DNA of 64,000 nt, from assembly GCA_036365515.1 (NCBI GenBank), contig CM070877.1:117959321-118023320 (forward strand), written 5' to 3'. The notes beneath the pieces were generated by a model. It made no database searches. It saw only the letters and a program-made list of their open reading frames with translations, and was not told where the DNA came from. This document shows, one piece after another, positions 12,895 through 25,080 of the stretch; the first letter of the stretch is position 1; the number at the start of each line of letters is the position of its first letter. This DNA comes from Torymus aiolomorphi. Taxonomy: Eukaryota; Arthropoda; Insecta; Hymenoptera; Torymidae. Both the position numbers and the translations under genes were made by a program.

Positions 12895-13412
12895 CGTCGC
12901 GCGGTACGAAGAAAAGCCAACTTGCAAGTTACAGGCGAAGAAAAGTCAAAAACGCGTCTAAGACGAAGAAAAGCCAGTTTGGGTCCTTTCAGACGAAGAA
13001 AAGCCAATTTGCGCCCTCCCAGACGATGAAAGCCAGTTTGACTTCTCAAACGAAAGTAACATTTAATTGGTATCTTATAGATAACTTTCAGATAATAAGA
13101 TAAGATAAAGATAAAAAGATAAGCAAAAGGATTAAAAATCTTTTTAAAAAGATAAAAAGATGATCAGTTAAGATAATAAGATAATTAGTAATTGATTAGA
13201 TGCAGTCAGTTGGGGGATTTTTCCTCCGCAGGAACGGCGCAAACTGGCTTTTTTCGTCTGAGACAAGTCAAACTGACTTTTCTTCGTCTGGGAGGGCGCA
13301 AAGTGTTTTTTCTTCGTCTAGGACCCAAATTGGCTTTTCTTCGTCTTAAACGCGTTTTTTGCTTTTTTTCGCCTGTAACTTCCAAGTTGGCTTTTCTTCA
13401 AACCGCGCGACG
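12895..13412. mobile_element. Palindromic MITE with repeated GACGAAGAAAAGCC motif
   Basis: 518-bp element whose ends are inverted copies of CGTCGCGCGGT followed by GAAGAAAAGCC. Each arm (about 12895-13045 and 13245-13412) contains four or five tandem variants of a motif close to GACGAAGAAAAGCCAATTTG at roughly 25-35-bp spacing. AAAT flanks both ends (12891-12894 and 13413-13416), a possible 4-bp target duplication. The centre (13080-13190) is GATAAGATAA-rich. No transposase is present and the superfamily is not assigned. Confidence 0.7.
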
Positions 13413-13416
13413 AAAT

Positions 13417-14360
13417 ATTTTAATTACTATAGTATTGACAAATATAAATTATTGCTTCGACATATATAGTAAAATGGAGACATTACCTATAAATAATATG
13501 TTTCTAATTGACTGTTTTTCGATAAAGAAAATTTAAATTTTCATTGATGTGTATATAAATATAGACGTCGTTGCAGATACGTAGATATATGCTTATTCGT
13601 TTCAATCAACTTGCGAGCTTGCACCCCACGGCGCATCCATATTAACGAATATTGGCACAGATTATGGGCTTGTTGGAGACGGTGATTGATAACGCATTAA
13701 ACGAGCCCTAAGCCTGACTATTTACTTAATGCTGCCTTATTCCGATGAGAAACAATTTTCTACTCATTCGTTATAAAAAAAAAGGATTATAAGGCAACTA
13801 ATCACGTAAATAGAAAGTTAATCAATATGATAGTTAAATTGATCGCTTAGTAGCGTAAAAAAGCAATAAATAAACAGTAGAACGTGATTCCAGAATATTG
13901 TTGTTACTGAAATTTTCTTTAATATTTGGTGAGTATATTTTGAGATATTTAGTTACAGTAAATTATAAATGTTTCTTTTATTCATTTTATATTCAAAAAT
14001 GGTCGTTAACGAATTAGAAAATTGAATACAAACTTTAATTTTATTGTGGCCTACAGTAGTATTATTACAGATAAAAATAATCACCAATTACTTTTTACAT
14101 AATAATCTATACTTGCGATATAAAAATAAATTAGCATTGTACTTTTCAAAGTTTTGAAACGTTTGTAAATTTATTGCAACTAAAATGAAAGGAAAACGTA
14201 ATTTTTCATCGAAACAGTGAAAGCGTTCAATACGAAATTCTTCGTTTCAGTTAAAATTTATAGCAAGAATTTTTCCCGTAATGTTATTATAAGTAAATCC
14301 TTTGAAGGTATACCACTTATTAAGCTAAGAATTTGAAATAAAATCCATAAAAAGCAAGAC
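13417..14360. other. AT-rich DNA, no gene
   Basis: No exon, RNA gene or bounded repeat recognised. Confidence 0.4.
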
Positions 14361-14771
14361 TTAAAGTCTCGCGCGCGCTCGCGTGACATGAAAAAAGTAT
14401 TAAAGTTAATGCGTCCTTAGCCTATACCAGCTCGAATGCAATGGCTCGTGCGCGCGTGCAGTATCACCCGGAGGATAAAAAAATTGATCAAAGTACGAGC
14501 TCCGCGGACCGCGTGCGTAAAATTCCGCGTAACCGTCGATGTAACAGAGCCATAAAAATCGTGGCGTAAAAAAGTACCGGCAAGCGGCGCGGCGACAGGG
14601 GCAGGGGTGTTCTGCAGCGTAAAAAGGGTGGCGAGGGGAGGGGGGGGGGGGAGAGGCCGTATAAATTGCATTCCCCGAAAGCCACAGAAGAACTCAACGG
14701 TGAAAATGGATTAATCGGTTCTTCCCTGAAACGGCATCATTTTCCGCGGTGCTTAGCGGGGCCCGCTCGTC

Positions 14772-14838
<67 letters not shown>

Positions 14839-15660
14839 ACGGCACACAGCCAGTGCAGAGGCAGGTGTGTGTACCTCTCGGTATTACGGTTAGCAGGTCG
14901 CCAACCCGCAACCGTCTTACCTGTCGATGCTTTACGAGGGTTCGAAACTCGTCTCTTCTCTCTCGCTCTGCTATGTATATACATGCGTCTCGCGCGCGCT
15001 CCGGATAGTCCGACTTTTTCCTCTCTTCTCTCATTCGAAATTACAGAGAGTCAAAGGCACCTGTTGATTTGTGCCCGAGTCTCTTTCTCTCTCGATGCAG
15101 CGCTCGTAAGTGTCCCGAGACGTATCGGTTACCCAATAGGGAAGAGGGCCGAAGTTTCCGGTTACCTGCGCGAAAGACTTTTCCATCTCCTTCTCGAAGC
15201 TTTTGCCCGATCAGAAGGAGTGGAAGGACAAGAGGAAAGGAAGGGAGAAGGAGCAAGAGAGAGAAGGATAGAGAGTCCGAATCCAGTTACAGAAAACCGG
15301 CTCGCCGCTTCTCCGTCTCTTTCTTCTTCTCGCTCGAGCGATGCTATCTCTGCAGAGGACGCTTGTCTCTCTTTTGGTGAGGTCCGACGTTACATATATC
15401 TTCAACGACTTTTGTTACACGAGCAATTGTGAGGGCCGTGTGTGTAGCGAGGCCGCAGGTAGCCTTCGCGCACGGGCACAGGTGCGATAACTCCTTTTTC
15501 GAATGCAAGGCACGCCTCACGCCGGTGGCAGCGCTTCGTCGATTCTTCCCACTCTCTTATTCCCTCCTTTGCTCATCTTCCTCTGCTTCTCCGTGCGCGG
15601 CTTTCTGCGCTGCTTCATTTTTCGCCCCTGTTATTGAATTATTATGTAATTAAAAGTCTC
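14361..15660. other. CpG/GC-rich island with G-run and AT microsatellite
   Basis: Mixed GC-rich block containing a run of 12 or more G around 14639-14652, an (AT)n tract and later a pyrimidine/purine-rich segment (15000-15350). The longest frame (227 aa, plus strand) is anchored on the AT repeat and has no recognisable domain, so I do not call it. Confidence 0.4.
14777..14834. repeat. (AT)n microsatellite
   Basis: 58-bp perfect AT repeat flanked symmetrically by CGCGC and GCGCA. Confidence 0.95.
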
Positions 15661-16180
15661 AAAAGTGGCTAAGCCTACTGCCACTGACACATGCGCCTGG
15701 CTTTAAGACGTCGTTAAAGGAGTAGTCCCACGGAGGACGGAAGACGGAGGCAGGCTATCGGATTGGAAGGGAAGGGAGACGAGATTTACGCAGAAAAAAT
15801 TGTGGCCCGAGATCCAGGTTTCCCTACACACAGGCGGGGGTGGGTCTAGATATATCGAAAGGCTGATAGTTAGAAGCCGTATCCTTCAGAAAATTAGAAA
15901 TAGAACACGCGCGCCTCATTAACAGAAGCCGCCCGCGAAAAAATTTAAAGTATGGGCACTATATTTCATATATATTGGATATACAAATTAGCAATATATT
16001 ACAAATATACTGGCTATGCGATTGCCAATATATTAGTAACATACTTATCTGCGATTGTACATCCTCCAATATATTACTCATATATTGGCAGTATAAAATG
16101 TATAAAAATAAATTTCAAAATGTGTTACCAATAAGTATAGCCGGAATAGAGTGTCGCTTACTTCAACAAGTTATTCTTAT

Positions 16181-17124
16181 TAGGGATGGGCGATATTTAT
16201 CGATATTTATAAATATCGATATTTCCCTTGCGATATATCGATAATTGTAACCGATATTTTTGTCACCGATAATATCGGAATATCGATATTATACTTAAGA
16301 TATCGGCTTCCGATATTCAATAGACTTATGCCAAATAAAAATTTTTAATTTACTAGCAAAATGCAAACGCGCTTCGCGCGTACTAATTTATTTTTGGGGT
16401 TATGTGCACTGTTTTTCCCTATGATTTAATTTTAATTAGTTTCAATGATAATTAGATACATTTTTCAATCAATAAATCAAATGTTTTTATTCTATTTTAA
16501 TTATTTATTAGTTGTATAAATATTTGAGTGTTAAAATTCAAATCTAGCACATGTTCAATCTAAAAAATTCAAATACTCGCACTTTTTTCAAATAACCAAT
16601 CACATCGAGTCTTTAAATGAGCCACTACTTCCGGCCCTCATTTTTTTAAGAGAGGATATTTTGCGCTATTTGAAATTGAAAATCGTAACTCGCAAAAGCA
16701 AATGTGCTTGTGCGACCTCTATCGTCTATCAGAGATTTTCGAATATATTAGATGCTTAGACGTTGGCAACACCGTAACCGCAACGGCGGCTCAGTTCGTG
16801 TTCGTCTTCGTTTTCGATTCGAATTTTTAGTGTCGTTTAGTGTTCAGAATAGGAATCGGTTAACCCCACAACACTTTCAAGAATTACTTTTTCTAAATTT
16901 ATTACCATTAAAATATTGGAATCTATAGTTTGTAAAGTTTCAAATGTTTATTAAAATTATTTTGAAAATTAATAAAGTATTTTTTAAAATTATTTTTATA
17001 TTTTTTTATCGATATTTGTGAATATCGATATTTTTAACCCGATGTATCGAAATTATCGATATTAGCTATACCGATATTATCGATACGCAAATATCGATAT
17101 TTTTGTTTAATATCGCCATCCCTA
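16181..17124. mobile_element. Non-autonomous hAT-like element
   Basis: Starts TAGGGATGGGCGATATT and ends with the inverted AATATCGCCATCCCTA. It is bounded by the identical 8-bp duplication ATTCTTAT at 16173-16180 and 17125-17132. The 8-bp duplication and (T/C)AGGG(A)TGGGCGA termini are typical of hAT elements. Both subterminal regions carry many copies of ATCGATATTT, plausible transposase-binding repeats. No transposase frame remains. The insertion lies in the left arm of the foldback element and interrupts it cleanly. Confidence 0.85.
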
Positions 17125-17259
17125 ATTCTTATACATTTACATATCAAAATTACTTCACGCAAACATTGCGGAAATTTTTGAGGCCCTATTGTACATCTGT
17201 ACAAAACGGGATAGCAAAAACAAGGCGAGCCTTGTATTTTGAACTCTTCGTAAAGAGTC

Positions 17260-17487
17260 GTTCGAACGGATGAATTACACGGGTTATATACTCTCGGCCC
17301 TCCAATGCGTTTAAAGGAGCCACTACCGGCGCGCCGAATAGCGGTGGCAAACGGGAACTTTTGATGGGCGGCGCTCGATGAGCAAGCTTCAGCTATTCAT
17401 TCGCTATGCGGCGCGCCGGTAGTGACTTCTTTAAACGCATTGGAAGACCGAGAGTATATAAGCCGTGTAATTCATTCGTTCGAACGA
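17260..17487. repeat. 228-bp palindromic core of the foldback family (copy A)
   Basis: Begins and ends with GTTCGAAC. The halves are inverted copies containing CACGG(C/G)TTATATACTCTC and CCAATGCGTTTAAAG. The centre (GCGGTGGCAAACGGGAACTTTTGATGGGCGGCGCTCGATG) is single copy. A closely similar core is at 33781-34007. Confidence 0.8.
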
Positions 17488-17842
17488 CTCTTTACGAAGA
17501 GTTCGAAATACAAGGCTCGCTTTGTTTTTGTTATCCCCTCTTGTAGAAATGTACAATAGGGTCTCAAAAATTTCCGCAATGTTTGCATGAAATAATTTTG
17601 ATTTGTAATGTATAAAAATAACTTATTGAAGTAGCGACACTCTATTCCGGCTATACTTATTGGTAACACGTTTTGAAGTTTATTTTTATACATTTTATAC
17701 TGCCAATATATGAGTAATATATTGCAGATATGTTATTAATATATTGGAAATCGCATAGCCAGTATATTTGTAATATATTGCTAATATGTATATCCCATAT
17801 ATATGAAATATATTACCCATACTTACAATTTTTTCGCGGGCG

Positions 17843-18188
17843 GCTTATCATACAGGATTTAAAACAGAAAGCACGATTAACAGAATGCGAAAATACATAA
17901 ATATATCTACAGAATGAACTAATTTCATACTGCCACAATTGTAGAAAACACATAGTATGAAACGCAGATTTATAGAAAATACATAAGACGAATGCCGTAT
18001 AATATAAAATTCACCATAGTTTTTCTATATTTGCGATATTCGTCTTATGTATTTTCTATAAATCTGCGTTTCGTACTATGTGTTTTCTACAATTATGGCA
18101 GTATGAAATTAGTTTATTCTGTAGATATATTTATGTATTTCCTCATTTTGTTAATCGTGCTTTCTGTTATAAATCCTGTATGATAAGC
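17843..18188. mobile_element. 346-bp foldback insertion
   Basis: Near-perfect palindrome starting GCTTATCATACAGG, with a CG dinucleotide on each side. It sits exactly between the right end of the CCCGCG element and the right arm of the outer MITE. The stem includes AAATACATAAGACGAAT and its complement around the centre (about 17985-18055). Confidence 0.7.
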
Positions 18189-18534
18189 CGGCTTCTGCTA
18201 ATGAGACGCGCGTGTTCTATTTCTAATTTTCTGAAGGATAAGGCTTCTAACTATCAGCCTTTCGATATATCTAGACCCACCCACAGGCGGGCCTTGAATA
18301 CGCGTACCTAGCTCTCGCGGGCACATTACGCCGGCCTCCTTGGCGTGCACACGAAGGCACACATGCGTCCTTCGTATGTATTCCACAAGCGTGGATCTTT
18401 ACGAGTACTTGCTTATATACATAGCATTTTATGCTGTATATAAGAAAATGCTAGTTAGATTGACTTAATTATTTTACACTTATGAAATGTTTCTATACAA
18501 ATAGTACTTTTTACAACATTTTTTCGGTACACGA

Positions 18535-18731
18535 AGAAATAGTATATTACGCACCATGGGAGGAAAAAACTTGGACAGTCCACAGCTTGTGTAAATTGTC
18601 CCCCGACCCGGGGGCTTGCCAATTTTACTCCCGTGGTGCGTATACTATTTTTCCTCACATCGAGGCCGAAAATGCCATATTTCCGTTTCGGAGCCGGGCG
18701 TGAATGAGGCACTTTCGGCTCGGTGTGAGGA
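18535..18731. repeat. Two adjacent inverted-repeat hairpins
   Basis: First hairpin: AAATAGTATATTACGCACCA near 18537 pairs with TGGTGCGTATACTATTT near 18635. Second hairpin: CCTCACATCGAGGCCGAAA (18653) pairs with TTTCGGCTCGGTGTGAGG (ends about 18731). They are probably small foldback repeats; no target duplication was established. Confidence 0.5.
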
Positions 18732-19680
18732 ACAATTTCTAAAGGAACTTTAGTTTTTTGTAAGAAAAATTACTATATTCCGGAATAGCGCTGCGACTGG
18801 CTCAATATTTAGCGAGTTTTGCTGAATGGCTTAAGAAGTTTTATAATGTAAATTAGTAATTTTTACGGTATTAGTTATATGTGTCAATATTTAATAAATA
18901 ATTGGGAAACCTTATAATTTTATTAAACATTTTTTATTAAAAAATGATGTAAATAAACAGCAGTCATTTTTTCAAGAAAAAAGTTGCCTTTAGTTGGTTT
19001 TAGAAATTTTCGAAATATAGTCAATAATTTTCATATTTCTGTTCATTGTTTTTATAATAAAGTTTTTCATGATTGCCTTTTTTCTTGTAAAATTTCAAAA
19101 TATCAACAGCATATTTCAAATTTCTAAACTTTTGCTACTGAAAATAATAAAATTTCTGAGTTTGGAAGTTTTTACGGATGAAATAGTAAAATTGTAGAAG
19201 AATATAAGAAGAAATCTTAAAAGTATAGTAAATTTTGTCAGAATAAAATCTTGTCCCAGCACTACTACAGAAAATTGTAAATTTTCGTATAAATAATAAA
19301 GTTCTTTTAGGAAATTTTTCTCCATATAATGAAAGGCCGTTATGAAATAAGTATAATCAATAACTATTCACTCTCTTCGTGCGTCATTTCGGTTACGTAT
19401 AGCATTTAAAACTTATTTAAATTTAATGTTATTTCTTTTGTCAACATGATTTGATAAATAAGTATCACTATAGTTCTTGCAACGGCGAATGAAAAATCAA
19501 AACGTATTTAAAATACTACAAAAGTTACGCATTTCCCAGTGCGCTGGGGAATAATGTACAAGTCATTAAATGGAGATGCAGCTGTTTGGAAACTGACCTG
19601 CACCAGTCGAGGTCATACAAAGGTGCTGGCATCGTTCTCCACGCTTGATCTTTGACTTTTCGTCGAGAGCCCAGACACAT
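18732..19680. other. AT-rich DNA, nothing recognised
   Basis: No exon or bounded repeat seen. Confidence 0.4.
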
Positions 19681-20450
19681 CAGTGACCATTCTAAAAGGG
19701 AGAAAGAAAAAGGAGGCAAGTGCAGATAGGAGCAGGAGAAAGGGACTGACCGATCGACCGAAAATACCTACGCTCGCGGAGGGAGGGAAAGAGAGATCTT
19801 TCGATCTCGACGGAAAACCGTTAGAACCGGTCTTTCTCCCCCTCTTGCCTTTTCGCTCTCGCCTCAAAAAGTTATCGCATCGACTTGGCTAGGTTGCACC
19901 AGCCGCTAGCTTGCGTTAAGATTCCTTTCTTCGGCCTAAAAAAGGATTCAAAGGCATCTCGTGACGATGCGGACGACAGAGTGTTTCTCTCGATTTCTCC
20001 CGCTGCTGTAGCCATATCGCTCCCTCTTCCTCTTATACCCTCAAAGCCACTACCAACTTTCGGCCTTTTTGATGTTTCGCCCTCTCTCTCCGACGAAATA
20101 ATAAAATAAAGTTGGAGAAGGGAATTATTATTTGGGATCGCGGGTAAAAAATGTCTTTGTCCGCGCGCATAAGGTGCTCGTGTGCGCACACACGCGGGAG
20201 AGGAGAGAAAGTACCGTTTACACAGCGATTTTTCATCTCCTCGCCTCCTCAGCGTCTCTAGACGCGTGTGCGAGCTTTTTTCTTTTTCTCATTCGCAGTG
20301 TAAAAAGTTGGGTAAAGTCTTTGTTCTGGCGCAACCGGAAAGACGTGTGCGTCACCGTACTTGTACACTAGACGCAATCGTGTTGCATACAAACAGCTCA
20401 GGCGTATAACAGTCGGCGAAGAAGTGCTGTCGTAATGTATACGACTCGTA
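19680..20450. other. Moderately GC-rich block, no gene
   Basis: Mixed composition with pyrimidine-rich runs. Overlapping frames of up to about 105 aa on both strands lack domains and cannot be separated from chance. Confidence 0.35.
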
Positions 20451-20598
20451 CATAAATGCCGACGTGATACCAGACGATAAATTCGTCTACGGTGAGCAGG
20501 ACTTTGCACGTTTCGTATTTTTAACGATTTTTCTTTAAGCAAATTTTATTATTTCAATATAAACTTTTTGGTCATATTAATTAAACCCTTCATCACTA

Positions 20599-21214
20599 CA
20601 CTGAGAAAAGAATTTATTTACTGTTAACATGACATTGTAACTGTTAACATGCATATGTTTAAATATGATCAACTATAGGCATTGTAACAGTTATAATGCC
20701 ATTAACAGTTAAGTTACCATGTTCTCATAAACAATTTCAATATGTTACCTGAGAACAATGATATTGTAATAGCTACAATATGCTTATTATAGTAGTTTTT
20801 GAATCTAATGACCAATTTTTTACCAGGATGATGTTGTTTTTTAACAAAAACATTTGAAATAAAAACATCATTTATTTTTTTACTCCAACGTTTCGGACAT
20901 TTTTATTGTTTATCCTGATGAGGGACATAAACAATAAAAATGTCCGAAACGTTGGAGTAAAAAACTAAATGGAGTTTTTATTTCAAACCTTTTTGTTATA
21001 TAACAACATCATCCTGGTAGAAAATTGGTTATTAGATTCAAAAACTACAATTTACAAGAACTTCTACTATCAGCTACTTTCAAATCTGAATATGTCTATT
21101 AGTTAATATAGATATTTTAACTATTACAATATCACATTTTATCCTTAAACATGTCAAATAGGTGTATTTCAAATAGATAAATATGTTAAGGTTAACAATA
21201 TTCTTCTCTCAGTG
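20599..21214. mobile_element. CACTGAGAAAAGAAT MITE with TA duplication
   Basis: 616-bp element with inverted ends CACTGAGAAAAGAAT and ATTCTTCTCTCAGTG, each flanked by TA (20597-20598 and 21215-21216), consistent with Tc1/mariner-type insertion. Internally, 20800-21050 forms a second palindrome centred on a stem containing ATTTTTATTGTTTAT, flanked by outward-facing remnants of the CCTGGTAGAAA family. It appears to be a chimera of at least two repeat families. Confidence 0.65.
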
Positions 21215-21602
21215 TAAAGTTATAAAAACCCAAATTTTCCTATTAAGAAACGTCACAGTGAAAATGATTTTTTGAAACAGCACTGTAATAATCGGGAAAA
21301 AGATCTTTTCAGGCATTTACAAATCGGCAGATCCACGCACGTCACTTCGCTGCAACAATGTTGACTTTAATTTTTTGTCCTTGCACCTCACGATTTATGT
21401 AAGCATGCTCCCTTTGGATACTTTGGATAGAAAAAATTTCAACGAGAATTAATATCTCAAGGAGCACAAGGTGCGAGCGACAGTCGGAAAAAAGGCACAA
21501 GTAGCATCGGTGGCGGTGGCAAATCGATTGTCGATGCCACTCATGAAATTTGCAGACAAGGATCGAGGAATCTGTACGTGTCCGGTGAGAGGCGCAGGCC
21601 GA

Positions 21603-21686
<84 letters not shown>
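21603..21686. repeat. (GT)n-(GA)n compound microsatellite
   Basis: A short GT run followed by about 70 bp of GA. Arg/Glu and Leu/Ser alternating frames over it are artefacts. Confidence 0.95.
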
Positions 21687-21689
<3 letters not shown>

Positions 21690-21914
21690 CAGGCTGGCAC
21701 CGGCCGCAGAAGCCTTCGGCTTGCAGGCGCATCCAACTCTCGGACTGCTTTGAGCCGACCAACTTCCGCGACTTATGCGACTCGAGCCATAAAAACGCTG
21801 CGGAATACGAAACGCCGTCGCCTACTGCATGCGAAATGCGCGCGCGCGACGAGAAAATGCCTCCGGTAATCCTTGTGCGCGCGGTACAAGACAAGCGAGC
21901 CGTGGAGAGATATA

Positions 21915-21918
<4 letters not shown>

Positions 21919-21968
<50 letters not shown>
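21919..21968. repeat. (GA)n microsatellite
   Basis: About 50 bp of GA repeat, 230 bp from the preceding GA tract. The DNA between is moderately GC-rich. Confidence 0.95.
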
Positions 21969-21972
<4 letters not shown>

Positions 21973-22460
21973 AAAAAAGGAAGATTGCGAGTCTCCTCGG
22001 AGGGACTAACAATTCGTCAAAATCACGCCAAACATTCAGAGAAATTCTCGGTTCGCGTGCTGAATCGCAATTTGTCAACTGTAACGAGAGCGCTCATTGA
22101 AAAACCATAAATAAAGGAGTCGACTTTTCTTTCGTGTGTTCGCTTGCTCGTTGTATATATTTGCTCCAAAATCATTGGGTTAGAAAATGCCCCGTGCATT
22201 ATGTTTCTCATTTTACTGTCGCATTTTATGGATTTATCCTAGTTGAAGATATCCTGTACTATTTTTCGTGTTATTTTTAGCTTCTCTGTTCTTTTCACGA
22301 GAAGTTTTAGGGTCACGTTTATTTTTATTATAATTTTTATTGTCTGATATATTACAGCAATATGCCGGGTTACACACATAGTCCCACCATTATTTGTTTC
22401 TTTCTATTAAGTTCAGATTTAATTTAAATAGTATCTATTTATACGATATTGAAAAATATG

Positions 22461-22683
<223 letters not shown>

Positions 22684-23411
22684 TTACATTAAGTTATAAA
22701 GATACAATTTTTAAAAAATACATATTGCCAGAACGAGCATAAAAAGTAAAAGTATTACATACATTCCTTCTCTTAGTCAATCATTTCACCTGGAAAAATG
22801 ATAATGGAAAAGCCAGCTGTAGGCACATATGGTATTATAAGCCTATAAAGTATCTTGTACAAAGAAAACGGGTATGTCCAGTAGAAAAAAAATATGTATC
22901 AGAGTTTACGTGACATTAAGCTCAGAAAGATATGCAGAACTCGCCTTCGGCCTCGAAACGCATATTGTCCAAGAAAAGTCATTTTCACGAAGTCAAAGGT
23001 AGAATAAGTGATCGCTTATTGTGCATCCCACGGCGAACAGGTGTCCAATAAAGAGGAAAACTTATGGATTTTACTAGGAAGAAAGGTGCGTGGCCGAGGG
23101 GTGTGGACTCCGATATGCCTTTGCTTTGAAATTTAAGAAGCTTAAAAAACACCGACTGCTGCCTGTGACTGGCTAAACCCATAAACATATTTTTTGCGCT
23201 CTTCATATCTACGGTCTTTGGAAGAAATGTAAAGATAGAGAGGGGATGGAAAAGATAGAGAAACCGTGACTAAGGGTCTAGAAGGTTGTAGATATTCGAG
23301 ATACGATTGGTATGGTGTTATTGACAAAAGGACATCAGGCCCCGAATGATTATCTTTTTGACTCTAACTCTGTGCTTTTCTGATTCTTAGGAAACTGAAT
23401 ATAGTTATATA

Positions 23412-23664
23412 CTCTCTAAAGTTGAATTAGTGAAAATTGCTCCACCATTTCAATTAGTAGAAAAAACTACTAATTTATTAGTGAATATTCACTATTTCAT
23501 TAGTGGTTTTTTAAAAACTACTAATTAAATTAGTAAAAACTACTAATCAAAATAGTAGTTTTAATAAACTACTAAATGAAATAGTGAATATTCACTAATA
23601 AATTAGAAGTTTTTTTTACTAATTGTAATGGTGGAGCAATTTTCACTAATTCAACTTTAGAGAG
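23412..23664. mobile_element. 253-bp CTCTCTAAA MITE, relative of the 38-49 kb transposon
   Basis: Perfectly symmetrical termini CTCTCTAAAGTTGAATTAG followed by TGAAAATTGCTCCACCATT, flanked by TA on both sides (23410-23411 and 23665-23666). The interior consists of palindromic variants of TTAGTGAATATTCACTAA and AAACTACTAAT. The first nine bases and the GAAT(T/A)AGTGAAAAT segment match the ends of the 11-kb element, so this looks like a non-autonomous passenger of the same or a sister family. Confidence 0.8.
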
Positions 23665-23669
23665 TACTG

Positions 23670-24200
23670 ATTCTAGTGAAGAGATTCGTATTTTTTGTAA
23701 ATAATAACCAGTCTTTTTAATCCCTACTTCAGTTATACTGCAATTCGGCCGAATCAAATTCATCGTAGTCATTAGAATGAATTAGAATTAAACAGATACT
23801 TCACACTTATCCATGCGACATTGACTCACCTAACTTATGTTTACGTACGTACAATTTTGCATTCGCATAGTAAATATAAATGGTAGTTAACATGTAAATA
23901 TTCTGACAATAACAAAAACATTTTGCTTCTATATTTTGCATATATTTTAAATTCAATGTTTTTTTTAATATATTCGCAAAAACGATAGTAAAAGACGGAA
24001 TTCGGAAAAAATTTGTACTTTATTCAACTTCACATTATGAACAAAAAAAATTTTTGCGCAGACATAAATGTGCACCTGTGGTCCATAAAAAATCCATTCT
24101 AATCACTTTCTAAAACACTTACAAACCATTTACGGGATTATAATAGCCCCCGAGCCTCGGAATTTCTTCGACGTAAAACACTCTATAAAAATGAGCACAT
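23670..24200. other. AT-rich DNA, no gene
   Basis: Nothing supportable seen. Confidence 0.4.
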
Positions 24201-25080
24201 TGAATGATCGTTATTAAAGGCCGAGAGTGGCGCGCATAAACAGGCCCCCATACGGCCGCCTAGCCAAAAATGTCCGCATGGATAAAGGTCGTTCGCCGGC
24301 CTATATGGTCAGCTCCGTAAAAGCTCGCATACCGCGAGGACGTGGGGGCACGCGCGTAATCCTCTCTCGCATGGCGCGGCACAAGATCGATGGGTCATTT
24401 TCAATAATTACCGCGGGGATGCGGGCCATGCAGGCGCGCGCTAGCTCTCTCTCTCCCTCGGCGTGACTCGCGCAACTTGCTGAATGAGGGGGGTTCGCGC
24501 GCCCATTAGCATAATCACATTACCGAGTGCATTCTAAAACGGCCTACACGCCGCCTGGCCCCCGGAGAATGGCATTCCGCGCGTAGAAAGGACGCGTGGC
24601 TTATAAATATATACGCGCGCGCACACGCAACGCAACGCAAAAGACAAATAGCAGCGCGCGCGGCTTGCGGCGGCGAAGAAAAAATCGAGGAAAGGAGCCG
24701 AGCGCGTGCGGCCGCAGCTCTTTCCTTCTTTTCATCGCGCACACACGCGCGTGCGTTCGCGGTGTCAGTTATACCCTGACAGCCGTCAGAACTGCAGCAA
24801 CAATCCTCTCTCTCCCTCTCTCTTTCTCTTTCTCTCTCTCGCTCACTCGCTTCTCGCTGCCGCGTTAATATGCCATTGCGACAGTCGCTGCGCGCGTAAA
24901 ATGTTGCTTTTGCACATTAGCTTCGGCAAGACGACGGCGAGGGCGATTGTATAGAAATTCATCTCTTCTTTTTGTCATATTTTTGCTCGCTCCGCTATGG
25001 CTGTATGCTTATTAGGTAACAGCTCTCTCTCTCTCTTTCAAGCAGTGCAATTTAATGCACTTTTATTATTGTTTATAGTG
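24200..25080. other. CpG island
   Basis: GC-rich and CpG-rich, with pyrimidine-rich (CT) runs at 24805-24845 and 25020-25040. Overlapping low-complexity frames only. Possible promoter or enhancer island. Confidence 0.4.

Larger units (their letters stand above)
15932..17840. mobile_element. CCCGCGAAAAAATT foldback element, copy A
   Basis: Long inverted repeats start CCCGCGAAAAAATT and contain alternating CAATATATTAC-type words. CG flanks both sides, a possible 2-bp duplication. The left arm (15932-17260) is interrupted by the hAT-like element; the right arm is about 17488-17840. The two arms meet at a 228-bp palindromic core at 17260-17487. Copy B of the same family lies at 28328-34690. No ORF of its own is visible. 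Confidence 0.75.
15838..18282. mobile_element. Outer palindromic MITE hosting nested insertions
   Basis: Terminal inverted repeats begin GGGTGGGTCTAGATATATCG and run for about 94 bp on each side (15838-15931 and about 18189-18282). Flanking copies of ACAGGCGG (15830-15837 and 18283-18290) give an 8-bp target duplication; the match can be stretched to 10 bp by end ambiguity. With the insertions removed, the element would be a near-perfect palindrome of about 190 bp. It has been opened at its centre by the CCCGCG element and an adjacent foldback. Confidence 0.7.

Noticed and set aside
14749..15432. 227-aa plus-strand frame starting in an (AT)n tract
   Set aside because: Its first part is the microsatellite in translation and the rest is low complexity without recognisable domains.
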